Positions 27,096 to 34,888 of a DNA stretch of 64,000 nt are shown piece by piece (the stretch's first letter is position 1; every line of letters starts with the position of its first letter). A program made the translations under genes and the position numbers. The stretch is taken from assembly GCF_003641145.1 (NCBI RefSeq), contig NZ_CP032744.1, forward strand, positions 1,426,001 through 1,490,000, given 5' to 3'. Below the pieces are notes generated by a model. The model made no database searches and was not told the origin of the DNA. It worked only from the letters and a program-made list of their open reading frames with translations. The stretch is from Lactiplantibacillus paraplantarum (GTDB lineage: Bacteria; Bacillota; Bacilli; Lactobacillales; Lactobacillaceae).

Positions 27096-27637
27096 TGTCA
27101 ATTAGGCAAGTTACTTTCAATTGGCAGTGGTTAGAATTACCGACCGATGTTACCAGAACAGCGCGTCGGGAAGCGCAGCGCACTGTGAGCCGACAATTGA
27201 TTCAACAATTATTACCGGTGCCATTGGCTTATCACCGACTGGGACAGCCGTATTTTCCGAGTCAGCCCCAATTAGGCGTCAGTGTTAGTCATACGTACCA
27301 GTTAGTGATGGTAGCATTGGGCCCAGGACCACTGGGAATTGATGTTGAACAGGTGCGCCCACATGATTTAGATGCCATTCGACGGGCCTTTACGCCCGCA
27401 GAATGGCATCTTTTACAAACCTTATCGGCGCAAGAACGACAGCGGCTGGGGTGGCAACTTTGGACGGCTAAAGAAGCTGTGTTAAAGCTAGTGGGCTGTG
27501 GTTTGACCCATGCACCACGTCAAGTTGAAGTACTCGATTTAAAGCATGGACGCGTGCGCTATCAATCTCAGTCATATCAGTTGACGCCCTTGGCATTGCC
27601 TGCGACATACGTGGGCTTTTTGGCACAACATGTTTAA
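27095..27637 (+). CDS. 4'-phosphopantetheinyl transferase, Sfp-like
   Basis: The protein has 180 residues. The two family motifs are present: GIDVEQVRP (Asp83 and Glu85 bind Mg) and WTAKEAVLK (residues 123-131). It moves phosphopantetheine from CoA to the ACP Ser39, so it probably activates the ACP of this operon. The ATG overlaps the fabI stop. It is the last operon gene, before a very strong terminator. Confidence 0.9.
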   Translation: MSIRQVTFNWQWLELPTDVTRTARREAQRTVSRQLIQQLLPVPLAYHRLGQPYFPSQPQLGVSVSHTYQLVMVALGPGPLGIDVEQVRPHDLDAIRRAFTPAEWHLLQTLSAQERQRLGWQLWTAKEAVLKLVGCGLTHAPRQVEVLDLKHGRVRYQSQSYQLTPLALPATYVGFLAQHV

Positions 27638-27638
27638 A

Positions 27639-27690
27639 TAGGCCTAGTCAAGGATAGCAAGTATCGATATCCTTGACTAGGCCTATTATT
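27639..27690 (+). terminator. Strong stem-loop terminating the fab operon
   Basis: A perfect 18-bp stem (TAGGCCTAGTCAAGGATA, 27639-27656, and its complement 27668-27685) is followed by TTATT. Confidence 0.85.
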
Positions 27691-27735
27691 GTGATGTTTG
27701 GTTAATCTTGGTAATATATTATTGAAATAATGTTG

Positions 27736-27784
27736 CATGATAGTCAAATATAATCGGTGAAGCAATTACATTTTGACTATCATG
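27736..27784. repeat. Inverted repeat flanking a TATAAT, upstream of the GNAT gene
   Basis: 13-base perfect arms CATGATAGTCAAA (27736-27748) and TTTGACTATCATG (27772-27784) enclose a TATAAT at 27749-27754. This is the geometry of a repressor operator around a promoter. Confidence 0.55.
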
Positions 27785-27812
27785 AAATTTACTTGATTGA
27801 AGGTAGCTTAAC

Positions 27813-28277
27813 ATGCAAATTCGCCGTTATCAGGCACATGATTTAAACGAGGTTCTTGCCTTGTTTCAACAAACTGTTAGACAGGTAAATATCCGAGACT
27901 ATTCGACGGCGCAGATTAAGGCTTGGCTGGGCACTGATTCCGTTACTATTCATCAGCATTGGCAACAACGATTATTGACAACAACGACGATGGTTATATT
28001 GGATGGACAGAAGTTAATTGCTTTTGGTAATATCCTAGCTACGGGATACTTAGATTGTCTTTATGTCCATACGGAATATCAGCGTCAAGGTCTGGCTAAG
28101 TGGTTGGTGACGACATTAGAAGCATCAGTATCAGTTACCCAATATACGGTTGCGGCTTCAATTACGGCCGTACCATTTTTTGTTGCTCAAGGGTATCATA
28201 TCATTCGTCGTCAAGAAGTTGTTCGTGCCGACCAAGTATTAACGAACTTTTTCATGATCAAAACTAGTTGTGAGTAG
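27813..28277 (+). CDS. GNAT-family N-acetyltransferase
   Basis: The protein has 154 residues. The acetyl-CoA site reads LYVHTEYQRQGLAKWLVTTLE (R/Q-x-x-G-x-A signature) near residue 90, and the C-terminal VPFFVAQGYHIIRRQEV is typical. It transfers acetyl from CoA to an unknown amine. No strong ribosome binding site is seen before ATG 27813 (AAGGTAG eight bases upstream). It stands alone behind the inverted repeat. Confidence 0.82.
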   Translation: MQIRRYQAHDLNEVLALFQQTVRQVNIRDYSTAQIKAWLGTDSVTIHQHWQQRLLTTTTMVILDGQKLIAFGNILATGYLDCLYVHTEYQRQGLAKWLVTTLEASVSVTQYTVAASITAVPFFVAQGYHIIRRQEVVRADQVLTNFFMIKTSCE

Positions 28278-28304
28278 CCAACAAGAAGTTGTAACCAAGC
28301 TGTA

Positions 28305-28354
28305 GACATTATTAGCTGATCTGTGTCAGTCAAATCAGATCTGCTAATAATGTC
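28305..28354. other. Long hairpin without a T tract
   Basis: Arms of 19 bases (GACATTATTAGCTGATCTG and the near-complement at 28336-28354) match at 18 of 19 positions around a 12-base loop. It lies 28 bases after the GNAT stop. No T run follows on either strand, so a standard terminator is unlikely. Confidence 0.6.
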
Positions 28355-28676
28355 GGAACGTGACTGCACAGGTTTGAGCCGGCACCCATATCTCGAATGC
28401 TGGCCTTCCAGTCGGATAGTCTTCGTATGGCAGACATGGATGTACGCAACTATTAGTGGACTAGGTACCGTTTCTCATGAACAGCAGTTTTTTAAATTAA
28501 CTGTCAGACTGATTATAATTGCGATAACTCAGCTAGTTTTGGGAATCGAACTAAGTGTACAATATTGCCGACGAACAGGATTCATCTAATTAGTGCGTTT
28601 TAATCAAATTCATGTCAATAAATATATGCATAATACAAAACCAGTCTAAAAATAATAAGGATGATGAGGTGTACCC
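28355..28676. other. Intergenic stretch without a supported gene
   Basis: The only long frame (to 28589) lacks a ribosome binding site and protein-like composition. No promoter stands out until the AAGGATGATGAGG ribosome binding site of the thioesterase gene. Confidence 0.4.
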
Positions 28677-29177
28677 ATGGAACCCATTCAAATTTCACAG
28701 ACTTTATCAATTAGCAATCACCGTGTGTTTTCCGCGGATCTGAATGAGCATGATACAGTTTTCGGCGGCAAAATCCTGGCGACCATTGATGATAATTCAT
28801 CAATTGCGGCATCGCGAGTAGCGCGGATTGAGACGGTGACCGTATCAATTGATCAAGTCAATTTTTTGTTGCCATTCCGGTTACAGGACTCAATGTGCGC
28901 GGAATCTTACGTTTCGGGCGTCGGTCATCGGTCAATCGAGGTGTTTACTAAAATTATTGGCGAACATTTGAAGACGGGGGAACGTTTTTTGGGCTTAACT
29001 TGTTTTTCAACGTTCGTGGTAACGGATCGCAATATTGAATTACCAGCGCTAGTGGCCGATAAGCCAGAATATGCATTTGTTGCACATGGTTATCAGGAAC
29101 GCCAGGTGACTCGGCTGACTAAGCTAAAACGCCAACAAGATTTCAATGCGCACATTAGCGTTGATTTGCCTTGGTGA
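28677..29177 (+). CDS. Acyl-CoA thioesterase, hotdog (YciA-like)
   Basis: The protein has 166 residues. It has the family signature LNEHDTVFGGKILATIDDNSSIAA, the counterpart of N-x-x-G-T-V-F-G-G with a following acidic residue, and the middle string VSIDQVNFLLPF. It probably hydrolyses acyl-CoA esters; chain length is not deducible. ATG 28677 follows GATGAGGTG. Confidence 0.82.
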   Translation: MEPIQISQTLSISNHRVFSADLNEHDTVFGGKILATIDDNSSIAASRVARIETVTVSIDQVNFLLPFRLQDSMCAESYVSGVGHRSIEVFTKIIGEHLKTGERFLGLTCFSTFVVTDRNIELPALVADKPEYAFVAHGYQERQVTRLTKLKRQQDFNAHISVDLPW

Positions 29178-29188
29178 ATGGATTTTGG

Positions 29189-29217
29189 TTGACAATGTTG
29201 GTAAGCCTTGTTAAATT
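29189..29217 (+). promoter_or_regulatory. Promoter of the leader/rsgA-paralogue unit
   Basis: A perfect TTGACA (29189-29194) and TAAATT (29212-29217) are 17 bases apart; transcription would begin around 29224, 23 bases before the five-codon ORF. Confidence 0.6.
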
Positions 29218-29223
29218 ATAACT

Positions 29224-29393
29224 ATCAAATATAGGAGGGGTGTTTTATGTCGGTCATTCGTTAGGGCGTTGTTGAACGAAAAAAGTGGGTCAGACCCGCT
29301 TGGTTTCGTGTACCCTAATGTGACGAATGACCACGGCATGTGAACACGCCGCACGGTTTTTGCGCACAGTGGGATAAACTGGGCGCATTTTTT
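29224..29393 (+). promoter_or_regulatory. Attenuator-like leader with upstream ORF and nested stems
   Basis: The leader contains a very strong ribosome binding site (GGAGGGG, 29234-29240) and the ORF MSVIR (29247-29264). P1 is a perfect 10-bp stem, GGTCATTCGT (29252-29261) with ACGAATGACC (29323-29332). P2 is TAGGG/CCCTA (29262-29266 with 29313-29317), and inner stems are ACGAAA/TTTCGT and GTGGGT/ACCCGC. A terminator with six Ts follows. Most of the small ORF lies in the 5' arm of P1, so a ribosome on it would open P1. An alternative pairing, CCAC (29331-29334) with GTGG (29369-29372) and TGTG (29339-29342) with CACA (29365-29368), would block the terminator stem. The arrangement resembles ribosome-mediated antibiotic-response attenuators; that role is inferred. 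Confidence 0.7.
29247..29264 (+). CDS. Leader ORF MSVIR
   Basis: ATG 29247 follows GGAGGGG by six bases and stops at TAG 29262-29264. Its last three sense codons and stop form the 5' arm of the leader stem P1. Confidence 0.6.
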   Translation: MSVIR

Positions 29394-29396
29394 ATT
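29361..29396 (+). terminator. Leader terminator upstream of the RsgA paralogue
   Basis: TGCGC-A-CAGT pairs with ACTG-G-GCGCA (one mismatch) and is followed by six Ts, 44 bases before the GTPase start. Confidence 0.85.
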
Positions 29397-29439
29397 CGCA
29401 GAGCATCAGGGTGAGTCACTTTGCGAAAGGATTATAAAA

Positions 29440-30498
29440 TTGACAATTAATTTAACTAAATATGGATTGACGACCGCAGTTGAAACAACCAGTCTTAAAG
29501 AAGACGGACAAATGCTCGGTCGCGTTATTAGCCAACACCGTGATTTATACCAAGTCATCACGGCCACTGGCGAACGGCAAGCTCGGGTTACCGGAAAACT
29601 AGCCCATGCCGCAACAAGTCCAACGGCGTTTCCGGCTGTTGGTGATTGGGTTCAGGTGTGTCCAACTGCTGATGATCAGGCTCAGATTGAAGCTATCCGA
29701 CCACGTCAAAGTGTCTTGGCACGGGGAGCAGTGAATCAGCATGATGGTCAAATCATTGCGACTAATATCAACACGATTTTTATTTGTATGTCACTGAATG
29801 CGGACTTTAATGTGCGACGCGTAGAGCGTTATCTGACGATTGCGTGGGATAGCGGTGCGTTACCGGTGATCATCTTAACAAAGGCAGATGTCTGTACGGA
29901 TTTAGCGGCTAAGTTACGGGCCGTGGCGGACGTGAGTGTTGGCGTGTCAACGATAACGTGTTCAGCCGAGACGGGCCAAGGATTGGATGACTTGCAACCA
30001 TACCTAACGACTGGTCAAACGGTGGCCTTTGTAGGCTCTTCGGGGGTTGGTAAGTCGACTTTAATTAACCGGTTACTCGGACAAGATGTCTTGACGACGA
30101 AAACGATTCGTGAAGATGATGATAAAGGACGGCACACAACGACGAGTCGGCAATTGATACCTCTACCTACAGGCGCCTGTGTGATTGATACGCCGGGAAT
30201 GCGTGAACTGCAAATCTTTGTGGGCGATTTAGATCAAACTTTTGCGGAAATTGCAACGTTATCAGCGCAGTGTAAGTTTAATGATTGTACCCATACCAGT
30301 GAACCTGGGTGTGCCGTACGAGCAGCCGTTGAAGCTGGCACGGTGACGGTAGAACGGTTACAGAGTTATCAAAAATTACAACGCGAGATGAGTTATCAGG
30401 GGCTTAATTCACGCCAGTTAGAACAGGCAAAAATTCAGCGGATGTTTGGCGGCAAACAGGCAATGAAACGTGTCAAGCAGCGCTATCATCGCGACTAA
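29440..30498 (+). CDS. Ribosome-associated circularly permuted GTPase (RsgA paralogue)
   Basis: The protein has 352 residues. The order is an N-terminal OB-fold (about 25-95), then a GTPase domain with permuted motifs: G4 TKAD (147-150), then P-loop GSSGVGKS (199-206), then DTPGMREL. A zinc site follows in CKFNDCTHTSEPGC. RsgA enzymes help mature the 30S subunit. This copy is not in the usual rsgA setting (no kinase/phosphatase or rpe neighbours) and has an extended N-terminus, so it is likely a paralogue. The start is TTG 29440, seven bases after GAAAGGAT. It is controlled by the attenuator-like leader. Confidence 0.88.
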   Translation: MTINLTKYGLTTAVETTSLKEDGQMLGRVISQHRDLYQVITATGERQARVTGKLAHAATSPTAFPAVGDWVQVCPTADDQAQIEAIRPRQSVLARGAVNQHDGQIIATNINTIFICMSLNADFNVRRVERYLTIAWDSGALPVIILTKADVCTDLAAKLRAVADVSVGVSTITCSAETGQGLDDLQPYLTTGQTVAFVGSSGVGKSTLINRLLGQDVLTTKTIREDDDKGRHTTTSRQLIPLPTGACVIDTPGMRELQIFVGDLDQTFAEIATLSAQCKFNDCTHTSEPGCAVRAAVEAGTVTVERLQSYQKLQREMSYQGLNSRQLEQAKIQRMFGGKQAMKRVKQRYHRD

Positions 30499-30541
30499 CC
30501 TGACTAGTAGAAATATAAAATAGTGTGAATTGAATGATAGG

Positions 30542-30590
30542 AGCGTGCGCCAAAAGGTGGTCTGTAGTAAGCCACCTTTTGGCGCACGCT
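30542..30590 (+). terminator. Long stem-loop after the RsgA paralogue
   Basis: A perfect 19-bp stem (AGCGTGCGCCAAAAGGTGG, 30542-30560, with 30572-30590) around an 11-base loop. No T run follows directly, but a second T-rich hairpin begins about 25 bases later. Confidence 0.6.
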
Positions 30591-30672
30591 TCGACAATAT
30601 TGGCAGAAAAATTGTGTTCGGTTTCTTGAGAAGAAGTCTTTTCTTAAGCGACTGAACACTTTTATTTTTGTC
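30590..30672 (+). repeat. Dispersed intergenic repeat, copy 1, with terminator-like hairpin
   Basis: The first 35 bases (30590-30624) match 34205-34239 at 31 positions. Inside, GTGTTCGGT (30613-30621) can pair with ACTGAACAC before a TTTTATTTTT tail, so it may act as a terminator. Confidence 0.6.
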
Positions 30673-30684
30673 CCCAATCTCTAT

Positions 30685-31236
30685 TCAGGTTGTACTTTCA
30701 TTGTGGCGTAATGTGAACTTGGTGACCTGTTGAGCGAGATAAGCGGGCGTTTCGACCATGCCATTTTGCTGCCAATGGACGAGTATGTTGACGACGGCGC
30801 CCGAAAAATAGGCAGTGTAGTACGGTTGGCGGAGCGCGGCATTGCTCGAACCGATAATGCGATCCTGCTTGATGAGCAACGCGAAGACGGCTTCAAAGCT
30901 TTGAATGAAAATCTGGCTTTTTCCGTTTTTGATCAATAATTGATTAGTCGCTGCCATTTGCTGCATGAGGGTGAAATATTGAGTCATCAATACCTGCAGT
31001 TTAACCTTCGATTGTCGTGGTAATTGGCGCAAATATTGGAGGATGGCTTGCTTTTGGTACGCTAAAATAATTTGATCAAAGCTCGTAAAATTGCGATAAA
31101 AATAAGTACGAGAAACTTGCGCATGCTGACAGAGTTCCGTAATTGAAATGCGACTTAGCGGTTTTTGTAACATGAGCTGTAGTAAGGCTTCATAGACTGC
31201 AGCTAAGTTCTGGCGTTTTCGTATTTGTGGGTTCAT
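30685..31236 (-). CDS. TetR/AcrR family regulator of the adjacent efflux pump
   Basis: The protein has 183 residues if started at ATG 31236 (MNPQIRKRQN); ATG 31254 and the frame start at 31305 are alternatives, and no start has a strong ribosome binding site (GGAG 12 bases before 31236). The HTH reads ISITELCQHAQVSRTYFYRNFTSFDQI, with the typical TetR end. It diverges from an MFS drug transporter, starting 92 bases away, the usual repressor-pump arrangement. Confidence 0.8.
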   Translation of the reverse strand: MNPQIRKRQNLAAVYEALLQLMLQKPLSRISITELCQHAQVSRTYFYRNFTSFDQIILAYQKQAILQYLRQLPRQSKVKLQVLMTQYFTLMQQMAATNQLLIKNGKSQIFIQSFEAVFALLIKQDRIIGSSNAALRQPYYTAYFSGAVVNILVHWQQNGMVETPAYLAQQVTKFTLRHNESTT

Positions 31237-31328
31237 CGGTAACAACATCTCCATTTTTGTAACGTAAGTATTTATTAATTTCCATTTTACCAGATATACT
31301 GCCATTAACTTAACGGGAGGCGGTTATT

Positions 31329-33026
31329 TTGAAAAAATCGATGAAAGTAATTGCGATGATGATGATTGGGATTTTTCTGTGTATGCTTGATACGACGGTC
31401 ATGAATATTGCATTGCCAGCAATTCAAACGGGGTTGAACACTGATTTGGCGCACCTGTCGTGGGCATTAAATATTTATACTGTTCTGTTTGCTAGTTTGG
31501 CGATTCCACTAGGTCGTTTGGCAGATGTCTGGGGCCGTGGGCGAATGTACTTAATTGGATTAGGGTTATTCGGTATTGGCTCACTAACCTCTGGATTGAG
31601 TCTCAGTGTGGGGTTACTGATTATTGGACGGGCCATTCAAAGTATTGGTGCAGCCATCGTTTTTCCGGCTAGTATGACGATTGGCATTCAGAGTGTCACA
31701 CTTAACAAGCGGACTAGTGTGATTGCAGGGCTGGGCGTGATGCAGGGATTAGCGGCAGCGTTAGGACCAACCATTGGTGGTGCAGTCACTCAGTTTTGGG
31801 GGTGGCGGGGCATTTTTCTGATCAACGTGCCATTAGTTGTGATTGCGTTTAGTGGCTGCTTGGTATGGTTATCGTGGCGTCATCCCAGTCATGGCCAAGC
31901 GAAACTAGATCTTGGTGGGAGTGCCTTAATCATGACGACCTTATTAGCATTGACCTTGGTACTAGTTAAGGGAAATGATTGGGGATGGACGAGTCGACTG
32001 ATTATTGGCCTGGGTGTCATTAGTGTGCTGGCACTGTTTGCTTTTATCTGGACGGAAGCCCACGTGGCAGCACCCATGGTTCCATTAGCGCTATTTAAAG
32101 ACCGGCAGTTTAACGGTGCAGCGTTAGCGACCGTGTTATCAGGGGTCTTTATGGTGGCATTGTTAGTCTTAATGCCGAGCTTCTTCACGAAAGTTCAAGG
32201 TAAGCCGGAACTGCTGGCTGCGATTATGATTACGCCAGCATCAATGATGATTTTTATCTTTTCACCAATCAGTGGGTTTTTATTAGCGAAACTTGGTGCG
32301 CGGCGCGTAATTTTCAGTGGTAGTCTGGCAATGGTTGCGGGCTATGGTGTGCTTAGTATGATGAATACAAGTCAGTACTGGCAATTTGCATTGGCGGCGT
32401 TGTTAATTGGCGCAGGCTACGGCACGATTATCGGACCAATTACGGTGTTAGCGGCTGGTGATTTTACCGGTGAGCTATTGACAGCGTCGCAAAGCGTGAT
32501 TGGTGTTTTCCGCCAAATTGGGACATCGTTAGCCGTTGCCATCTTCGTGTCAGCTTTGGCGGTGAATTTGACAACTGCTAAGTCACGAGTCAAGTCGTAT
32601 GCGGCGGTGTCTGTTGCTCAGTTATCGATTTCTAACCAGGCCAAACGCGATACACTGCAAGTAGTTGATCACCAATTGGCGGCCGAGCAAACGGCCCAAG
32701 TGGTACATGATCCAATCACAGCGACAAAGACCCGCCGATTGGTTGCAGATCAATATGTTCAGGTGTTAAAAGCACGGTCACTGCAAGCTGCCCCAGTTCG
32801 TGTTAAGGCTCAAGTTCATCAGCAGGTAGCGCGGCAAGTTCGAAGTCAGGTCAGGGTAACTAACCAGCGAATTAGAACTGCTGCGACGGCCATCAAGGCT
32901 AAAACCAAGATTGAGCTAACAGCCGCTTTTATGCGGCCATATCAAGTCGCCTGGCCATTTACGCTATTGCTGGTAATGACGACTTGGTGCTTTGCCGGTC
33001 GTACGCGAAAAAGTGAAAAAGTTTAA
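31329..33026 (+). CDS. MFS drug:H+ antiporter, DHA2 (EmrB/QacA-like)
   Basis: The protein has 565 residues. The N-terminus holds motif A (GRLADVWGRGRMYLIGL) and the LDTTVMNIALPAI string typical of 14-TM DHA2 pumps; motif C-like GPTIGG follows. Hydrophobic segments run to about residue 420, then a hydrophilic, Lys/Gln/Val-rich segment (about 425-535) precedes the last membrane helix. This long soluble insert is unusual. The start is TTG 31329 after GGGAGG. It probably exports toxic compounds, under the divergent TetR protein. Confidence 0.88.
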   Translation: MKKSMKVIAMMMIGIFLCMLDTTVMNIALPAIQTGLNTDLAHLSWALNIYTVLFASLAIPLGRLADVWGRGRMYLIGLGLFGIGSLTSGLSLSVGLLIIGRAIQSIGAAIVFPASMTIGIQSVTLNKRTSVIAGLGVMQGLAAALGPTIGGAVTQFWGWRGIFLINVPLVVIAFSGCLVWLSWRHPSHGQAKLDLGGSALIMTTLLALTLVLVKGNDWGWTSRLIIGLGVISVLALFAFIWTEAHVAAPMVPLALFKDRQFNGAALATVLSGVFMVALLVLMPSFFTKVQGKPELLAAIMITPASMMIFIFSPISGFLLAKLGARRVIFSGSLAMVAGYGVLSMMNTSQYWQFALAALLIGAGYGTIIGPITVLAAGDFTGELLTASQSVIGVFRQIGTSLAVAIFVSALAVNLTTAKSRVKSYAAVSVAQLSISNQAKRDTLQVVDHQLAAEQTAQVVHDPITATKTRRLVADQYVQVLKARSLQAAPVRVKAQVHQQVARQVRSQVRVTNQRIRTAATAIKAKTKIELTAAFMRPYQVAWPFTLLLVMTTWCFAGRTRKSEKV

Positions 33027-33162
33027 GTCACAGTTAGTTAGCTGAGGTGCCATCATAAGATAGCTTGTTGGCTAGATAAGAATAACGGAAGTGATTGTTA
33101 ATTGTCTATCAGGAGGATGGTTGCTGAAGGACTAGTTTTAATAGCGTGTTCGGCGCTTATGC

Positions 33163-33168
33163 TATAAT
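33163..33168 (+). promoter_or_regulatory. -10 box of the SPFH gene
   Basis: TATAAT preceded by GC, 22 bases before the start codon region; no clear -35 box was seen at 17 bases. Confidence 0.4.
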
Positions 33169-33189
33169 TAGGTCCAAAAGGGGGTAGTC

Positions 33190-34059
33190 ATGATGAAAGA
33201 AAAACAAGTGTTTCATATTAATGGCTATATTGGGCTAGTGCTCGCGATTGTGTTCGTATTGGTCGGTGGCTGGTTAGTTTGGGTCGGTGCGACGGGCGAC
33301 CACTTTGCTAGTATTTTTTTAGGGGCGTTACTAATTATTATTGCGGCGTTTGGCGCTAGTTCTTTAACAATCGTTGGACCTAATGAAGCCCGGGTGCTGA
33401 CATTTTTTGGTAAGTATATCGGGACAATTCGGGATTCGGGGCTGTTTATGACCGTTCCGTTGACCAGTAAGTTTTCAATTTCGTTGCGGGTTCGCAACTT
33501 TAACAGTGCCATCTTAAAAGTTAATGACCTCCGAGGAAATCCAGTGGAAATTGCGGCCGTTATCGTGTTCAAAGTTGTTGATACTAGTATGGCGCTCTTT
33601 GCGGTAGATGATTATGAACAATTTGTTGAAATTCAAAGTGAATCGGCAGTACGGCATGTCGCATCAGAGTATCCCTATGACACGTTTGATGACGATAAAA
33701 AGATTACGCTACGGAGCAATCCAACCGAAGTTTCTGACCGATTAATGGAGGAACTTCAGGAACGGCTGAATGTCGCGGGAGTTGAAATCGTGGAAACACG
33801 CTTAACGCACCTTGCTTACGCGACTGAAATTGCCAGCGCCATGTTGCAACGACAACAATCTTCAGCAATTTTGTCCGCCCGCAAAGTCATCGTGGAAGGT
33901 GCCGTTTCAATTACAGAAGATACGATTGCCCGTTTGGAAAAAGATACAGGGATGCAATTGTCGGATGATAAGAAGCTGCAATTGATCAATAATATGATGG
34001 TTACCATTATTTCGGAGCGGGGTACGCAGCCCATTGTGAATACTTCGGAAGTTAAGTAG
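33190..34059 (+). CDS. SPFH/Band 7 domain membrane protein
   Basis: The protein has 289 residues. Two adjacent hydrophobic segments (about 12-32 and 38-60) anchor it. The Band 7 domain follows, from VGPNEARVLTFFGKYIGTIRDSG to about residue 250, with an Ala/Arg/Gln-rich helix (ASAMLQRQQSSAILSARKVI). Relatives form large membrane-associated oligomers linked to membrane organisation and stress. AAAAGGGGG precedes ATG 33190 (ATG 33193 is also possible). It is monocistronic. Confidence 0.85.
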   Translation: MMKEKQVFHINGYIGLVLAIVFVLVGGWLVWVGATGDHFASIFLGALLIIIAAFGASSLTIVGPNEARVLTFFGKYIGTIRDSGLFMTVPLTSKFSISLRVRNFNSAILKVNDLRGNPVEIAAVIVFKVVDTSMALFAVDDYEQFVEIQSESAVRHVASEYPYDTFDDDKKITLRSNPTEVSDRLMEELQERLNVAGVEIVETRLTHLAYATEIASAMLQRQQSSAILSARKVIVEGAVSITEDTIARLEKDTGMQLSDDKKLQLINNMMVTIISERGTQPIVNTSEVK

Positions 34060-34091
34060 GAATATTGTTATAACACTATCTATAGGATGAT

Positions 34092-34121
34092 AAAAGGCTC
34101 TCAAGAATGAGAGCCTTTTAT
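34092..34121 (+). terminator. Rho-independent terminator
   Basis: AAAAGGCTCTC/GAGAGCCTTTT with a six-base loop closes the SPFH gene. Confidence 0.85.
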
Positions 34122-34442
34122 TGTGCTGTGAAGCGCGAACAATCGATAGTTCTAATTGATATCCTAGCTACCGAAAATCTTAAAGAGGGCGGAACAGGCA
34201 ACGTTTCGACAATATTGACATAAAAATTGTGCTCAGTTTTGCCCAGACTTTTTATGCTCTTTCAATAGTCAACTAGTTGATTAGCACAAGTCTAGTTGCT
34301 AATGTCACTCATGTAGATTAAGCCATACCAACATCGTGTAAGCATGAAGGCTGTTAATTTTGAAATCACTTTGTTTTGTTCAACAGAAAAATGGTATCAA
34401 AAGACATTATATTGCCTTAAAAATGATATTCGCAGGCAGTCT
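34122..34442. other. Intergenic stretch holding repeat copy 2
   Basis: Apart from the repeat at 34205, no gene or ribosome binding site was recognised. Confidence 0.4.
34205..34239 (+). repeat. Dispersed intergenic repeat, copy 2
   Basis: It matches 30590-30624 at 31 of 35 positions. The TTGTGCT in it can pair with an AGCACAA about 60 bases later, near 34288. Confidence 0.6.
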
Positions 34443-34571
34443 TTAGTGATGTAATTTTTTATATAATAGATAAGAAATGATGATGGCAATAATAACCACA
34501 GCAACTATGTCAACAGTCCAATCAACTGCAGATAGGCTTTGAAAGTAGTCGAACAAATTTTTATTAAACAT
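34443..34571 (-). CDS. 42-residue single-pass membrane peptide
   Basis: The frame encodes 42 residues: a short polar start (MFNKNLFDYFQSL), then Asp-containing VDWTVDIVAVVIIAIIIS, one membrane helix, then a basic tail YKKLHH. AAGGA stands seven to eight bases before the ATG. Size and layout resemble type I toxins or small regulatory membrane peptides; no family is recognised. It is not in an obvious operon with the small genes at 34683-35104, though it shares their strand. Confidence 0.6.
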   Translation of the reverse strand: MFNKNLFDYFQSLSAVDWTVDIVAVVIIAIIISYLLYKKLHH

Positions 34572-34682
34572 GATTTTTTCCTTAATATGTTAGCGAGAAG
34601 TCGATATAACCTTTCCAACTGTAATTTTAGATTATTGTATAATAAATCACATTGTTTCTTAATGGCCGATTTAATCTTGAAA

Positions 34683-34883
34683 TTAATTTAGTTGCCCGTT
34701 TAGATATGCTTTGCTAATGACAATGATTAATCCGATTATGATTAATAATAAACTAACATAATTGAGCGGACGACTTCTACTTTGATAATGGGTAAACCAG
34801 CCATATTTGACACGTGTATTAGCAACATTGATGATGATACCGATACCAGCGATAATACTGCCAATTACTATAATAAGATCCAT
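34683..34883 (-). CDS. Small two-helix membrane protein
   Basis: The protein has 66 residues with two hydrophobic helices (about 2-20 and 42-58) linked by a basic, aromatic loop (VKYGWFTHYQSRSRPLN). GGAGGTAACACAG immediately before the ATG is an excellent ribosome binding site. It overlaps the end of the gene at 34889, which supports co-translation. No family is recognised. Confidence 0.7.
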   Translation of the reverse strand: MDLIIVIGSIIAGIGIIINVANTRVKYGWFTHYQSRSRPLNYVSLLLIIIGLIIVISKAYLNGQLN

Positions 34884-34888
34884 CTGTG

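Noticed and set aside
28323..28589. 88-codon frame after the long hairpin
   Set aside because: No ribosome binding site and it starts in one arm of the hairpin.
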